The notes under the pieces are model-generated. The model searched no databases. It was not told the origin of the DNA and saw nothing but the letters and a program-made list of their open reading frames with translations. The position numbers were made by a program, and so were the translations under genes. From Ophioceras dolichostomum (Eukaryota; Ascomycota; Sordariomycetes; Magnaporthales; Ophioceraceae): a stretch of DNA of 43,483 nucleotides. Each line of letters begins with the position of its first letter. Position 1 is the first letter of the stretch. Location of the stretch: contig PYST01000320.1 in NCBI GenBank assembly GCA_003049485.1, forward strand, positions 1-43,483, in the 5' to 3' direction. Below, in pieces: positions 10,263-19,788 of the stretch.

Positions 10263-11108
10263 CCGTTACCATGGACTAAACTTAAGAACTTCGAGAAGTC
10301 GGACTGCCTTGAAAGCTTCAATCTTAAGAAAGTCGAAGTTACCGCTATCGCCATCGACTTTTTGGACCCTGGGCTTAAGCCGGGAGAGACTGGCGTGCGG
10401 CTGTACGGCAGCCTCGGCAACGGGGCTGCCTTCCGCGTCGGGAGGCCTATCGACTCATTCCAAATTAGTCTGATAGGCATGGGCTCCGCCAACCGGCCTA
10501 GGATAATTCTGCTAGATCCCGACGAGATCCATGCCTCCAAGGAGGAAGTTCTCGCCCGCTTCTCCTTCCCGGCTATTCCATTCGATCGGCCTCCCCTAGC
10601 GACGATGCTCGAGTTCCTCCAAGTACTCAACGGAAAGGGGTGGTGGAACAGAGCGAACGTCCGGCCGGACGGAGGCGTTGCGGACTTCCGACTTCGGCCC
10701 AGCACGGAGTGGCGTCACATGTGGCATGGCGACCGAGATTTTATATACGATTTGGGAGCGTCCTCCATATCCCCTCTGAGCTCAGTCGGTATAAAGATGG
10801 AAAGATCCGAAATCAAGAATACATCGTCCATTAACAGCGCTCAATGCCTGACCAGACTGATAAACATCGGAAAGTTCGGTCCAAAATGCCGCAGTAATGA
10901 TATCTGCATCGCTGACGGCATCGGGAAGCCCGAAGGCTGCTACCACCACGTTTGCCGGGTATTGGGAGTTAGCAAGATTAAGCCCCATCCAGAATATCCC
11001 AACAGCGCCGCCTTCCTAAAATCGCCCATCGATCAGGGAGAGGGCGAATCCATTGATCGATGCTGGGCTATCGACAATACAGCCCTGCCGTACATGTTAT
11101 ACGGTTAG
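10263..11108 (+). pseudogene. Unrecognised protein family, copy P1, probably 5'-truncated
   Basis: An open frame runs from 10263 (after a TAG at 10260-10262) to the stop at 11106-11108, about 281 codons. I do not recognise the family. The first in-frame ATG is only near 10479, inside the conserved part, so the true start is missing. The truncated Copia LTR ends only 137 bases upstream, so insertion or rearrangement there may have removed the first exon. Conserved landmarks shared with P3 are TGVRLYGS, a segment rich in I/L and P ending DPDEIHASKEEV, F-x-x-V-L-x-G-x-G, F-x-LRP and RDFIYDL. The tail after RDFIYDL (to 11108) has no counterpart in P2 and may be read-through past a lost stop. No signal peptide or membrane segment is seen. 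Confidence 0.5.
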
Positions 11109-12361
11109 CCAAGACGCGAGCCCGGCTGCTTCCTAGTGACCAGGGGCGAGAAGTGCCTTGCCACAGCCATCCTAGATCTTCGGAGGGCGCGACAGGCCTC
11201 GTTTCTCCCCAAATGGGCATACTGTGTGTCGATCGATCGACCACCAATATCGAAAGCAGGCAGATGGTCGTTACGTTCCATGACGAATTTCAGCCACGAT
11301 GGACTGACTGATTGATATGGTGAAAGGCATTCTCGAGAACGGCCAGCACCGGGTGAGTGCCCGAAAGCCCCGGAGAGAACAGAAGAATATCATTCCAGAG
11401 TGAGTCCTTTGGGTGCGGCCTTCAGGATCGTTTCCTGTGGCCCCGTGGCTCTAGCTCTAACAGGTGAAGAAGTTTCCAGTCGGACTTCGACCAGCCCACG
11501 ACCAGTTTCCTCCCACTGCATGAGCACTCCAGCCCACAACGTAGGATCTTTTTGTTAGATTCTTCATGTGAAGCCCAATTTCATTTTCGAATCTACCATC
11601 CAAGGGCACGTTTTAGTTCAGTAAATGAAAGAGTGATGTTTTTCCCCCTAACATTTGTTTGTGCATGGTGGATTTCCGATCGCTTTCATCACCATGCTCA
11701 CACCCCGAGGTCCCTTCTCTTCCTTGCTCTCGGCCAGTCAATTGTGTGTATGTCTGTCTGTGCGTCCGCGTGTTGTCAGAAGGCCGTGCCGCTTCCAGCA
11801 GCTTCCAGCGAGGCCAACAGATTCCCGCCACAAGCCTGAAGGAAGGAGCCTGGACCGGTGGTGTTTTCGACGGTTGTTCGCCACCTGGCCCGGAGTTCCG
11901 ACCGTCAATTGACGGGCTGTAAAACACGCCCAACATCGACGCTAAGGCTAACGCCGCGTCATTCTCCTTCCTGCCCTCGACCGCATGCGTTCGGGCACGC
12001 GGATGCGGGAGGGCAGGTGTGGAACACGGCCCGGCCCGCACTCAACCCGGGCCAAGAAACTCCTGGCCAGGCGGCTGAGCCCTTGAAACTCGGTCGACGA
12101 ACCTCAATCACAAATTAATTGCTGGTACGCCGATTGCCTTCAGCAGGCCGCTGGGGCCTCATGCCGGTCCTGTTGATCATTTGTCCAGTCACTTCTTCCT
12201 CTGGGCGATGTTTCGGGCTTGGGGACATCCCATTCCGCACAGCTCCCACTCTTCCCTCCCCTTGATGACAGGAGACGAGCCTGAGTGCAACGATGCCAGC
12301 TCGATGTTCTCTCAAGGTAATCTCACCGACAAGTTTGCTCCTCGCATGTCCGGAGCTCACC
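11109..12361. other. Non-coding stretch
   Basis: I see no supportable gene. The frames present are short and overlap on both strands. The last 200 bases are the likely upstream regulatory region of the gene starting at 12580. Confidence 0.5.
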
Positions 12362-12371
12362 TATATAAATA
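12362..12371 (+). promoter_or_regulatory. TATA box for the gene at 12580
   Basis: TATATAAATA lies about 210 bases before the ATG at 12580. It is followed by a C/T-rich leader, a common fungal core-promoter layout. The transcription start would be expected roughly 30 bases further down. Confidence 0.55.
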
Positions 12372-12579
12372 GAGCGACCCAGCCGCCTTGACAAGCAAGC
12401 TCAAATTGCTCCATCCATCATCAACACTTTTCACCATCCGGCTCAACTATTTCTATTCAACGCTCTCCCGCTTCCCGCTCCCCCACCCTCTTTTCTGATT
12501 CACTCCCATACTACGCACCTGTCATTAGCGGCAATCCATCCCCAAAACCTTCACCGAAAGTATCATATAGTCCGTCATC

Positions 12580-13260
12580 ATGTCAGATCCCAATAGACAC
12601 AGGAAGAGAAAATCGCATTTCACCCCGGATTCTGACGATGGTCGCTCGCCGCTGGAGCGGCACCAGCGCGCCCACGCCGAGGCCGCCAGAGCGGCACAGC
12701 TCGAAGAACAAGAAGCACAACAGGCTGCGATGGCCAGGCAGTGGGCGATTGAGCAACATGAGAGGGAGAGACAGGCGAGGGCCAGGGCCGACCAAGAAGC
12801 GATGGATTCGATTTTCGGCGACCCGTCACCTCCAGCGGCCGGGCCGAGCCACGCCCCTGCTGCCTACTCTGCCTACCCTGCGCCCGCCTCCTACCCTGCC
12901 TTGGCCCCCCGTCCCGGGAGCGGCCACTCACCCGACCTCACTCGGCCCGAACCTCGGATCCGCCCTCCACGTCAACATCGTGCCCCTGATCCATACGCAG
13001 GCGGCTTCCTCCAGTTTATGGGCGACGGCGATGCTGGCGAGTACAGGGAAGAGCCCCCGCCGGCGAGCATCAGCGGGAGTCATGTTGTGGCCGCCCCTGC
13101 CGACGGCCAGGTTCCTCCGCCTCGTGTGATAGATGCTAACTATCCTGCTGGCGGTGGTAGCGGTGGTGGCAGCAGCGGCCACCGCAGCAGCGGCCACCGT
13201 AGCAGCGGCCACCGCAGCAGCGGCCACCGCAGCAGCGACCGCCGCAGCAGCCGCCGCTAG
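12580..13260 (+). CDS. Low-complexity hypothetical protein with SSGHR repeats
   Basis: An ATG-started frame of 226 residues. The N-terminus is charged (residues 1-80: RKRKSH, then an Ala/Gln/Glu/Arg-rich stretch likely to be helical or coiled). A Pro/Ala/Tyr-rich middle follows, and the C-terminus is Gly/Ser then (SSGHR) repeats and RRSSRR. No known domain is recognised. The protein is mostly disordered by composition and could be nuclear. A second coding-like frame starts immediately after the stop, at 13263-13427 in frame 0. It encodes an ordered-looking segment with RLYLVVEDGRTALVD and ends in TGA. The real C-terminus may therefore have been separated by a frame change in the 15-bp repeat, or by an intron I could not define. 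Confidence 0.55.
   Translation: MSDPNRHRKRKSHFTPDSDDGRSPLERHQRAHAEAARAAQLEEQEAQQAAMARQWAIEQHERERQARARADQEAMDSIFGDPSPPAAGPSHAPAAYSAYPAPASYPALAPRPGSGHSPDLTRPEPRIRPPRQHRAPDPYAGGFLQFMGDGDAGEYREEPPPASISGSHVVAAPADGQVPPPRVIDANYPAGGGSGGGSSGHRSSGHRSSGHRSSGHRSSDRRSSRR
13171..13245 (+). repeat. 15-bp coding minisatellite
   Basis: Five 15-bp units based on AGCAGCGGCCACCGC encode SSGHR. The fifth unit is diverged, and a degenerate sixth runs into the TAG stop at 13258-13260. The unit length is a multiple of three, so gain or loss of whole units keeps the frame. Confidence 0.9.
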
Positions 13261-13262
13261 GA

Positions 13263-13427
13263 GACTATCGTGCCTCGAGCCCGAGGCTTTACCTGGTAGT
13301 TGAGGATGGAAGAACAGCACTCGTTGATACCGAGCATGAGATTTTCTCGTCTGGGACTTTCCAACTGGATCGAGAGACAGGCTTGCAGGACTTGCTTGCT
13401 TTCGGCGATGGTGGCATCGGGTATTGA
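13263..13427 (+). other. Possible shifted C-terminal coding segment of the gene at 12580
   Basis: Frame 0 reads DYRASSPRLYLVVEDGRT and continues to GDGGIGY before TGA at 13425-13427. Its composition (alternating hydrophobic and charged residues, no low complexity) looks like a folded domain, unlike the repeat before it. It has no ATG of its own. It is either the displaced end of the 12580 gene or a relic of an older, longer version. Confidence 0.4.
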
Positions 13428-14049
13428 GCGTGAGTAGGAGGGGTTAGTTAGAAAAAAGTGGGCTTCGCTGGCTGAAGCCGCTGAAGATGTATATTCCAGG
13501 TATAAGGCAAAGAGGCGCGGGCGCCCTCGAGACCTATTTCCAACAGCTCAACGGCTGGCAGCAGCTCCATCTACCCTAACTGTGCTGGTCCAAAATAATG
13601 GGGAAGCGACAGTGAAGTCTCGCTCCCCGAGTCCCCGAGAGAAGGAAGCGGGTTGGCAGGGCAGAACAAGACACAGGAGGCCTGCACGGGCGTGACAGGA
13701 TGATAAGAGCAGCAGGTGAGGATAAGATGTCTCGTAAAGTGCCGTCTGATGACTGCCGTAGGATCAGGGTAGGTGAATGCAGTCGCGGTTCACAGTAGTC
13801 ACGATGGGCCTAAGAAAGAAAAGGAGAGCGAACAAAAAATGCAAACGCATTACAAAGACTTAGATCCCGCTGCAGACATACCGTAGATAATACTACCTGG
13901 TTCCTGAACATGCGTCCTAACCATAGAAATCCATAGTTCTCTGCCTCGCTGATAAACACCAGGGCCCGCTCGCGACCTAGGCTGCGAAACCCCACGCCCT
14001 GCGCCATAGCCGAAACAGACGGGGGTGTCTTCATTGGTAGTACCCATAA
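13428..14049. other. Non-coding stretch
   Basis: No gene is supported here. Short minus-strand frames at 13810-14047 follow the stop of the 14050-14415 gene and may be its 3' untranslated region. Confidence 0.45.
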
Positions 14050-14415
14050 TTACTGGTAATAATGACCAGCAGCTTGGTAGCCAGCCGATTGGTGATCGGG
14101 CGACGACGACCGAGAACTGGAGGACGACTGGTAATCGGACCCTTGATCAGAGGGCGCGTCCCGGGCAGGCTCGTACGGCACGGGCTTCCCGTCGATGTGG
14201 CTGATGTGAAAGACCGTGTCCCCGTCGGCATAGCCGATAGGGAGGCGTAGGAGCTGGTACGGCGGATCGCTGGCCTCGCCGGCGTACCAAAGGACGTGGT
14301 TAAGAATCCATGATATATGGGCCGGCCGTTCACGCCGGGTCTGCAGCGGGCCGAGATCAACGAGATCCTCCCGGCGACAGACTTGGTGGCATACCCGCAT
14401 CATTCCGACTAGCAT
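14050..14415 (-). CDS. Hypothetical protein with Ser-rich tail
   Basis: A minus-strand frame of 121 residues from ATG at 14415. I do not recognise it. Residues 1-85 look ordered: an LVGMMRVCHQVCRRED start, then HISWILNHVLWYAGE and LPIGYADGDTVFHISHI. The tail is low complexity (SSSSSRSSS, then Gln/Tyr/Gly-rich). CTAG at 14409-14412 on this strand could also be an intron acceptor, so an upstream exon is possible. It lies just downstream of P2 on the same strand, with the GA microsatellite between them. Confidence 0.45.
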   Translation of the reverse strand: MLVGMMRVCHQVCRREDLVDLGPLQTRRERPAHISWILNHVLWYAGEASDPPYQLLRLPIGYADGDTVFHISHIDGKPVPYEPARDAPSDQGSDYQSSSSSRSSSPDHQSAGYQAAGHYYQ

Positions 14416-14543
14416 GAGTCGAGCGATGCATCCGATGCTGTCATGATTTGGAGGTCAGGGGGGGTTGTTACTTCACCCTTCGCAGCCAGATGGCCGACAC
14501 ATCCACCGTCAAAGTACCATTTTGTGAATAAAAAGGAGGGAGG

Positions 14544-14551
<8 letters not shown>

Positions 14552-14620
<69 letters not shown>
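14552..14620. repeat. GA/CT dinucleotide microsatellite
   Basis: An uninterrupted run of about 34 AG units, followed by AAAG-type decay to about 14637. It sits between the stop of P2 (14653) and the 14050-14415 frame. Read on the minus strand it is a CT tract. Confidence 0.97.
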
Positions 14621-14627
<7 letters not shown>

Positions 14628-14652
14628 AGAAAGAAAGGGGGTGGGGCCCATC

Positions 14653-15136
14653 TTACATGAAGGCACGAACTCCGCGATATTGCCCGTACCCATCGCGCCT
14701 AAGACGACACCCCTCCATGCCTCCATAGTTCAGCTGCTCCAGGATTCCGTGCCGCCTGCCGTACACGGCGTCGATGATATCATCCATGGTCCCGTAGACA
14801 GGAAGTCACATCTAACGAAATAGGGTTTGCCGCAGAACCCTCCGCTTCCGTATAACTCATGAACTGAATGACCGGTACGAGACCTTCGTCCTGCGGTCCG
14901 TCGCCCAGCTCCGCGAACGCAATCTTGAAGCAGGAGAAGACCTCATCAGCCTCTCCGCAGTGTGGGTCTGGGATCGTCAGCGGACTGACGAATATGCCGT
15001 GAAGCTGGACCCAGGTTGGGTACACCTCTTGGTAGGGCTGCAGCACCTCGAGTCTGATCAGATTGACTTCGAGAAAGCTCAACCCGTCAAGCCAAAGCTC
15101 CTCGTCCTCGAGGTCCTCGAGTCGGTATTCCCTCAT
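14653..15136 (-). pseudogene. Unrecognised protein family, copy P2
   Basis: This minus-strand copy starts at ATG 15136 (MREYRLEDLEDEELWLDG). It reads through a segment similar in pattern to P1 and P3 (LEVNLIRLEVLQPYQEV, VQLHGIFVSPLTIPDP) up to about 14800. The frame then closes. The remaining part, MDDIIDAVYGRRHG to VRAFM with TAA at 14653-14655, is in another frame. The break falls in the variable linker before the M-x-x-x-x-x-V-x-x-x-x-G part, where P3 is also broken. No intron with proper borders fits the gap, so a frameshift is the simplest reading. No known domain, signal peptide or membrane segment is seen. Confidence 0.45.
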
Positions 15137-15578
15137 CGTGACAGCGGGTTGATGTTTATTATGGTTGGCGATTCAGGCTGTTGTCTCTCATGCAGTGACA
15201 GTGATGAGAAGTTCCCAATCTGCATGCGGATGCTGGATGGAGAGCAGAATTCAACTGCATCGAGGGAGAGACCGACAGACTCTTGATACTTGGCGGCGAG
15301 GCCGGGGTTTGTGTGTTGGCTTTGCTCGATCACACATATCAGGTCCTTTCGCCTCTGTGACCAGACACGTTTCTCACCGGCACCTCAATAACCGCTTCCC
15401 AATGCACCCGAACGGTTACCGTCTTCAATCCCCGGTGAATACCGTCTGTCTATGGTTGTTAGTCTTCAAGAATGTAACAGTTGTTCCAGGGTCATGCCCC
15501 CATCAGCGTACCTTTCAACGTCCTTCTTTCAAAAAGCACTGGTGGCGATTCACATTTAGTGACACCGACTGGAGGTTA

Positions 15579-15622
15579 AGCCGCACCACCTAAATTTCGG
15601 CCACCCCTTAATATCGGCCACC
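15579..15622 (+). repeat. Left terminal inverted repeat
   Basis: 44 bp beginning AGCCGCACCACCTAAATTTC. It pairs with 17368-17411 at 42 of 44 positions. The two differences lie between the two CGGCCACC boxes. Confidence 0.95.
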
Positions 15623-15729
15623 TGCATATAGATTCCCACAACATCAACCCTATCGCGGGACACCGCATTTCACCACATAAATGAGATCGCAAAAATCGGA
15701 AAAAATCGCAATGCATCAATCAACCATCA

Positions 15730-17335
15730 ATGAAGCCATATACCGAAAGCGACGTCGCCTGGGCGCTGGAGGCGGCCTCGCAAGGCCGTCCGCAAGGCCG
15801 CTCTCGATTGGGGGGTCCCCAGGTCAACCCTCCAGGAGCGGCTTTCTGGCCGCCTTCCGCACGACCAAGCCCACAACGGTCAAAAGCGCTTAGATCAGGT
15901 CCAGGAGCAGCGTTTGGAGGCCTGGGTCCTTACGCAATCGGCTCTGGGATACCCTCCTACGCACCGCGAGTTGCGCTTCTTAGTCGAGAGGATCCTCAAG
16001 CGCCGGGGTGACTCTATACGGCTCGGGAAGCACTGGATTTCCAATTTCCTTAACCGCCACCCTATTCTCAAGTCCCAAAGGGCTCGGAATATGGACTCTC
16101 AACGTATCAACGGTGCGTCCAGTGCGGTGATCAAAGAGTGGTAGCTGCGCCTCCACTTTCCAGAGGTCTCGATTATCAAACCGGAAAACCGTTGGAATAT
16201 GGACGAGGCCGGGGTTGTTGAAGGAGAGGGAAGCAACAGGATCGTTGTAGGAGCGCGCGCAGCACGTGCTCTCCAAAGAAAAACGCTTGGAACACGAGGC
16301 TGGACGACCTTTATCGAGACTATCAACGCCACCGGCCGTTACCTCCCGCCCGTGGTTATCTTCAAAGGCGCAACGGTCCAACAACAGTGGTTCCCTACGG
16401 AAATGGCCAGCTTAAACGACTGGAAGTTCACCTCGACCCCTACCGGGTGGACCGACAACAAGGTCGGAGAGACGTGGTTGCAAGAGGTCTTCCTACCTGC
16501 CACCACCCCGGCCGACCTCTCTGAGGCTAGGCTGTTGATACTTGACGGCCACGGTAGCCACGTAACACCCCTTTTTATGGCTCTTTGCGCAGAGAACAAC
16601 GTTTTTCTACTTTATTTGCCTGCCCATACCTCTCACGTTTTGCAACCTCTCGATCTGGGCGTGTTCAGCCCCCTCAAACGACGGTACCGCGATGCGATCG
16701 ACCACCTAGGCCAATTCAAAGTCTCTACCGTGGTTTGGAAGCGCCTATTCCTCCAAGCGTACCAAGAAGCACGGGGCAGGGCCCTTTCTCACAGCAATAT
16801 TACGGCAGGGTTCAAAGCAACGGGCCTGTGGCCGATCAACATGGCCAAGCCCCTGATGAACAAGCTTCTACTGGAAAACAGCAACCCCGAGCCTTTTTCA
16901 AGCCGCAAAAACGTTTCCCAGGCCAGGGCTAGGCCTCCTTGGGCCTCCTCCTTCCTGGAGGATACCTCAGCGGTATTATGGAATACGCCTACCAAGGCCC
17001 GAGAGGTGGCCAGTCAAGCCCACCAATTGGCCGCCCTTTACGAGGGCAATTCTACGTCATGTCTGTTGTTCAACAAGCTCCAAAAAGCCATGGATCGCAA
17101 GGACTACGATTTGACTACCATGGAACGCGAAAAGAAGCGTCTGGAGGCACGCGTTGAAGAGCTATTGCCGAGAAAGCGGAAGAAGGTCCGGCCCGACCCG
17201 AACGCGGTATTTGCGACCGTGCGGGACGTCAGGAAGACCAGGGGAATTGTTGGAGCTATTCAGATTGAAGAGGACGACGAGGAGGATACTTCTGGAGAGA
17301 GCACAATTGAAAACGAGATCGTGGTGCGGCCATAA
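15730..17335 (+). pseudogene. pogo/Fot1-like transposase, broken
   Basis: The reading starts at ATG 15730 (MKPYTESDVAWALEAASQG, a psq-type helix-turn-helix). One frame change near 15783 moves it into the frame that continues with a CENP-B-type DNA-binding domain (LEAWVLTQSALGYPPTHRE to NRHP). An in-frame TAG at 16142-16144 interrupts it before the catalytic domain. The DDE core follows: first D in RWNMDEAG (codon 16202), second D in LDGHGSH (16544), third D in LQPLDLG (16652). The last two are 35 residues apart, as in Fot1. A charged, probably coiled-coil and nuclear-localising tail (LLPRKRKKVRP) precedes TAA at 17333-17335. Two lesions in an otherwise clean frame make this a recently inactivated copy. 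Confidence 0.92.
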
Positions 17336-17367
17336 TTGTATGCAGAGTTGATCTTCCCATTTTTTTG

Positions 17368-17411
17368 GGTGGCCGATATCTAGGGGTGGCCGAAATTTAG
17401 GTGGTGCGGCT
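17368..17411 (-). repeat. Right terminal inverted repeat
   Basis: Inverse complement of 15579-15622 with two mismatches, followed by the TA at 17412-17413. Confidence 0.95.
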
Positions 17412-17413
17412 TA

Positions 17414-18960
17414 CGCCAAATCTCGCTGCGGTGCACCCCGCTTTCTGGCTCCTGGGTCATTCGTCCCGCATTAACTCTACAATCTCGGATCTCCCTTCCA
17501 ACGCCCTGGGAGCGGAATCACTCCCCTTCCCGCCCCCGTGTCGTTGGGAGTGGACCGTGGTTCAGCCTTCTCCTTCCCCAGCGCCTCGGGTCCGGAGTGC
17601 TCTCGGAAGTTTGTGGCCCCGCGTTCCTCCCTTGCCCCCTCCCCGCTGTGTGCGTGGTAACTGGTAAAATTGTCGGTGCTGTTCATGCTATTCGATAATG
17701 GATCGCTCATATGCACGTGCCCGAGCTCGTGTGGGCTGTTCAAAATCCCGACGTATCGTCAATGATCGAGGGGAGCTCCCTGGCTGGTGAACCATTCGGG
17801 AGCTCACTCGCAGGTAAACCATTCGGAGCACTGTGGTGATCCACGTAGCAGGTATACCGAGAATTAAACGCGTATCACTCTGCTGGGTAACCCACCTCGT
17901 GGAATAAGAGGAGTCTGATGAGTAACGGTTACAACATTCAAGGATGGAAGCACGCCTCCCTGGGCGTGAGACACTAGAGAAGCCCCTTGTATCACTCCCC
18001 TTCTGTAGAAGCAGTCCATGAGATGCCAAGCCAAGAAACCCGCAGCTTTCCTTGTCAGCCTCCTGTCTGTGAGGCTACTCCCGCTCATCACTCATCAGCC
18101 CACTTAGAGGAACGTCAGTTTAGGGAATCACAACGTGCTGATGCCCCGCGCTATGACCAACAAGCGAACGGATCATGGGTGACGAAAAACAGACACAACA
18201 CATAGTCGCAGCCACGACAGCTCCAACAGCAGAGGATGATGATGTCTTTCCAGACAGGGTTGACGTGGTGGCTCGACTAACACTATGGCGGAACCTTATC
18301 GCTCGCTAGGACAGCAAGTAACCTAGCAGGAGTTGGGATATATCGCGTTGACCGTGGGTATAAATTCGCGTCAGCGTCGTGCCAATCTAGGGGCCTATTC
18401 TCGCCGCTCATCGCGTCAACCCCCGATCTACCAACTTCCCTGCTACCATCCGAGCAAAATTCGAACTACGAAGTACCCAGCCCAACCCTCTTGGCGCCCT
18501 CAACCTCCACAGCCACGTGCTCCTTTACCACAGCTATCTTTTCCTGCGGCCATATATTCGAAGTCACCGCGACGAATCACACTACCCGGCGCCGCATCGC
18601 GAAGCCACCAGTCCACATCCAGAGAGGTTCCTACAGCCTCAAGAGGAAGCGCATCAATTGCAAACCGCCGCCAAAGGAGGCCTAGTTGAAGACGGGAAGC
18701 CCGCCTCCGGAGGCGAACACCGAGGCGGCGCGTGCTTCGGCCTCCCCCTTGGACCACACACCTACCTACCTACCTGCTCAAGCTGAGACCGGACCAGGCT
18801 TTCCACTTGCCCTCTGACATTCTAGATAGAGGTGGAGGTCTCCAGGGACTTCTTTCTCTGTCCATGCTTGTTGTATGCTAGCATGAAACTGGCATCGCAG
18901 TGTCGCGGAGATATTTGCTGCCTGCCCGACGTGAAGGCTTTCAAGGAAGGAGGCCGGATT
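17414..18960. other. Non-coding stretch
   Basis: No supportable gene. Short overlapping frames occur on both strands, and those at 18333-18786 are Pro/Arg/Ser-rich without a domain. A 14-bp perfect palindrome CGCCTCCGGAGGCG lies at 18702-18715, and a short ACCT-type tandem run lies near 18762-18777. Confidence 0.5.
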
Positions 18961-18986
18961 CCGTAGATGGGTACTTTGTGACGATG

Positions 18987-19121
18987 GGAATCACGTGTTC
19001 CAGGCACTTTTTGGGGGCTTATAAAGCCTACAAATACTACACCTTTTTGCCCTGGGAGAGCTTCTAACTCTCTCCCCAGAGGCTCCCAAAATCTCACTCC
19101 TTAGAGCGTTTTCCACCGTCA
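18987..19121 (+). repeat. Dispersed repeat, copy A
   Basis: About 135 bp that recur in inverted orientation at 41982-42119, with many matches and few gaps. Both copies begin GGAATCACGTGTTCCAGGCA and share a GC-rich hairpin-prone centre (GGGAGAG, CTCTCC, CCAGAGG, GGCTCCC) and an ATCTCACTCC block. Weaker similarity continues on both sides. Two short stretches translate alike in both copies (NHVFQAL-x-GGL, and LSPEAP-x-ISLL-x-AFS), so the repeat may come from a decayed gene rather than a non-coding element. Confidence 0.75.
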
Positions 19122-19788
19122 CATACTTACCTGCCGATATGGGGGAAGTTCGGAATTAGGTGGAGGAATTTAATAGTTCACTGGCTAGAAAGTTTTATAA
19201 TAGCAATCTTGATGTCCCCGGTCTCTTGGCCGTGATGTACTTCACAGCGCTACTCGTAAGCGTGTGAGTCCTATATAACAAGTATCGAAATCTCATCCAT
19301 CCGCCTCTTCCCACCTCGTCTCATGAGCGTCCTGTTCCCTGGCAAAGTTGTTCGTGCGCTCGTTTCCACTGTGATGTCGCCTAGCCACAAGCAGCACTGA
19401 TATATCCTAGATACTGAATGAGGTATGCAAGGTGTGTGTATGGGCGTACGTGCTCTGGGCAAACCTCAGTAATACAGCTCATTTTCGCCAATCAAATGAA
19501 TTCGGTCTCCGTCGGGAAAGAATCCCATCCGAATCCGTACGGCTTCTTGCTTGGGCAAGCTTCGAGCGCTCGTATGTTGCTGAATCCTGTATCCGATATA
19601 AAAGCTGAATGGCATACAAGCCAGCCAGTTGGGCAGCTCCATATCGATTATATACACAGTTTAGTCACAAGCGTCGTAGACCACGCCGACGCCGATGAGC
19701 CTCGCCATACACTGGGCGCTGCAATAGCGATCGTCGTCAAGGAAATGTCAGGCCTTGCGCAGATGGTACCAACGTGTCATAGCGGCGG
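19122..19788. other. Non-coding stretch
   Basis: Nothing supportable. Two short minus-strand frames at 19271-19462 and 19466-19657 start with ATG but show no domain. The region lies downstream of P3 on the minus strand. Confidence 0.45.

Larger units (their letters stand above)
15579..17411 (+). mobile_element. pogo/Fot1-like DNA transposon, complete with TIRs
   Basis: A 1,833-bp Tc1/mariner-superfamily element. The 44-bp terminal inverted repeats at 15579-15622 and 17368-17411 differ at two positions only. Both ends are flanked by TA (15577-15578 and 17412-17413), the target duplication typical of this superfamily. Each TIR contains two copies of CGGCCACC (5' side at 15598-15605 and 15615-15622), which are probable transposase-binding sites. 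It encodes one transposase reading rightwards, now broken. Confidence 0.95.

Noticed and set aside
14552..14620. The GA repeat as a CRISPR array or regulatory array
   Set aside because: A plain dinucleotide microsatellite with no spacers, in a eukaryotic genome.
14409..14656. An intron joining P2 to the 14050-14415 frame across the microsatellite (GTAAGA donor, CTAG acceptor, phases fit)
   Set aside because: The donor overlaps the TAA stop of the frame that matches P1 and P3, so P2 more likely ends at 14653. The splice remains formally possible.
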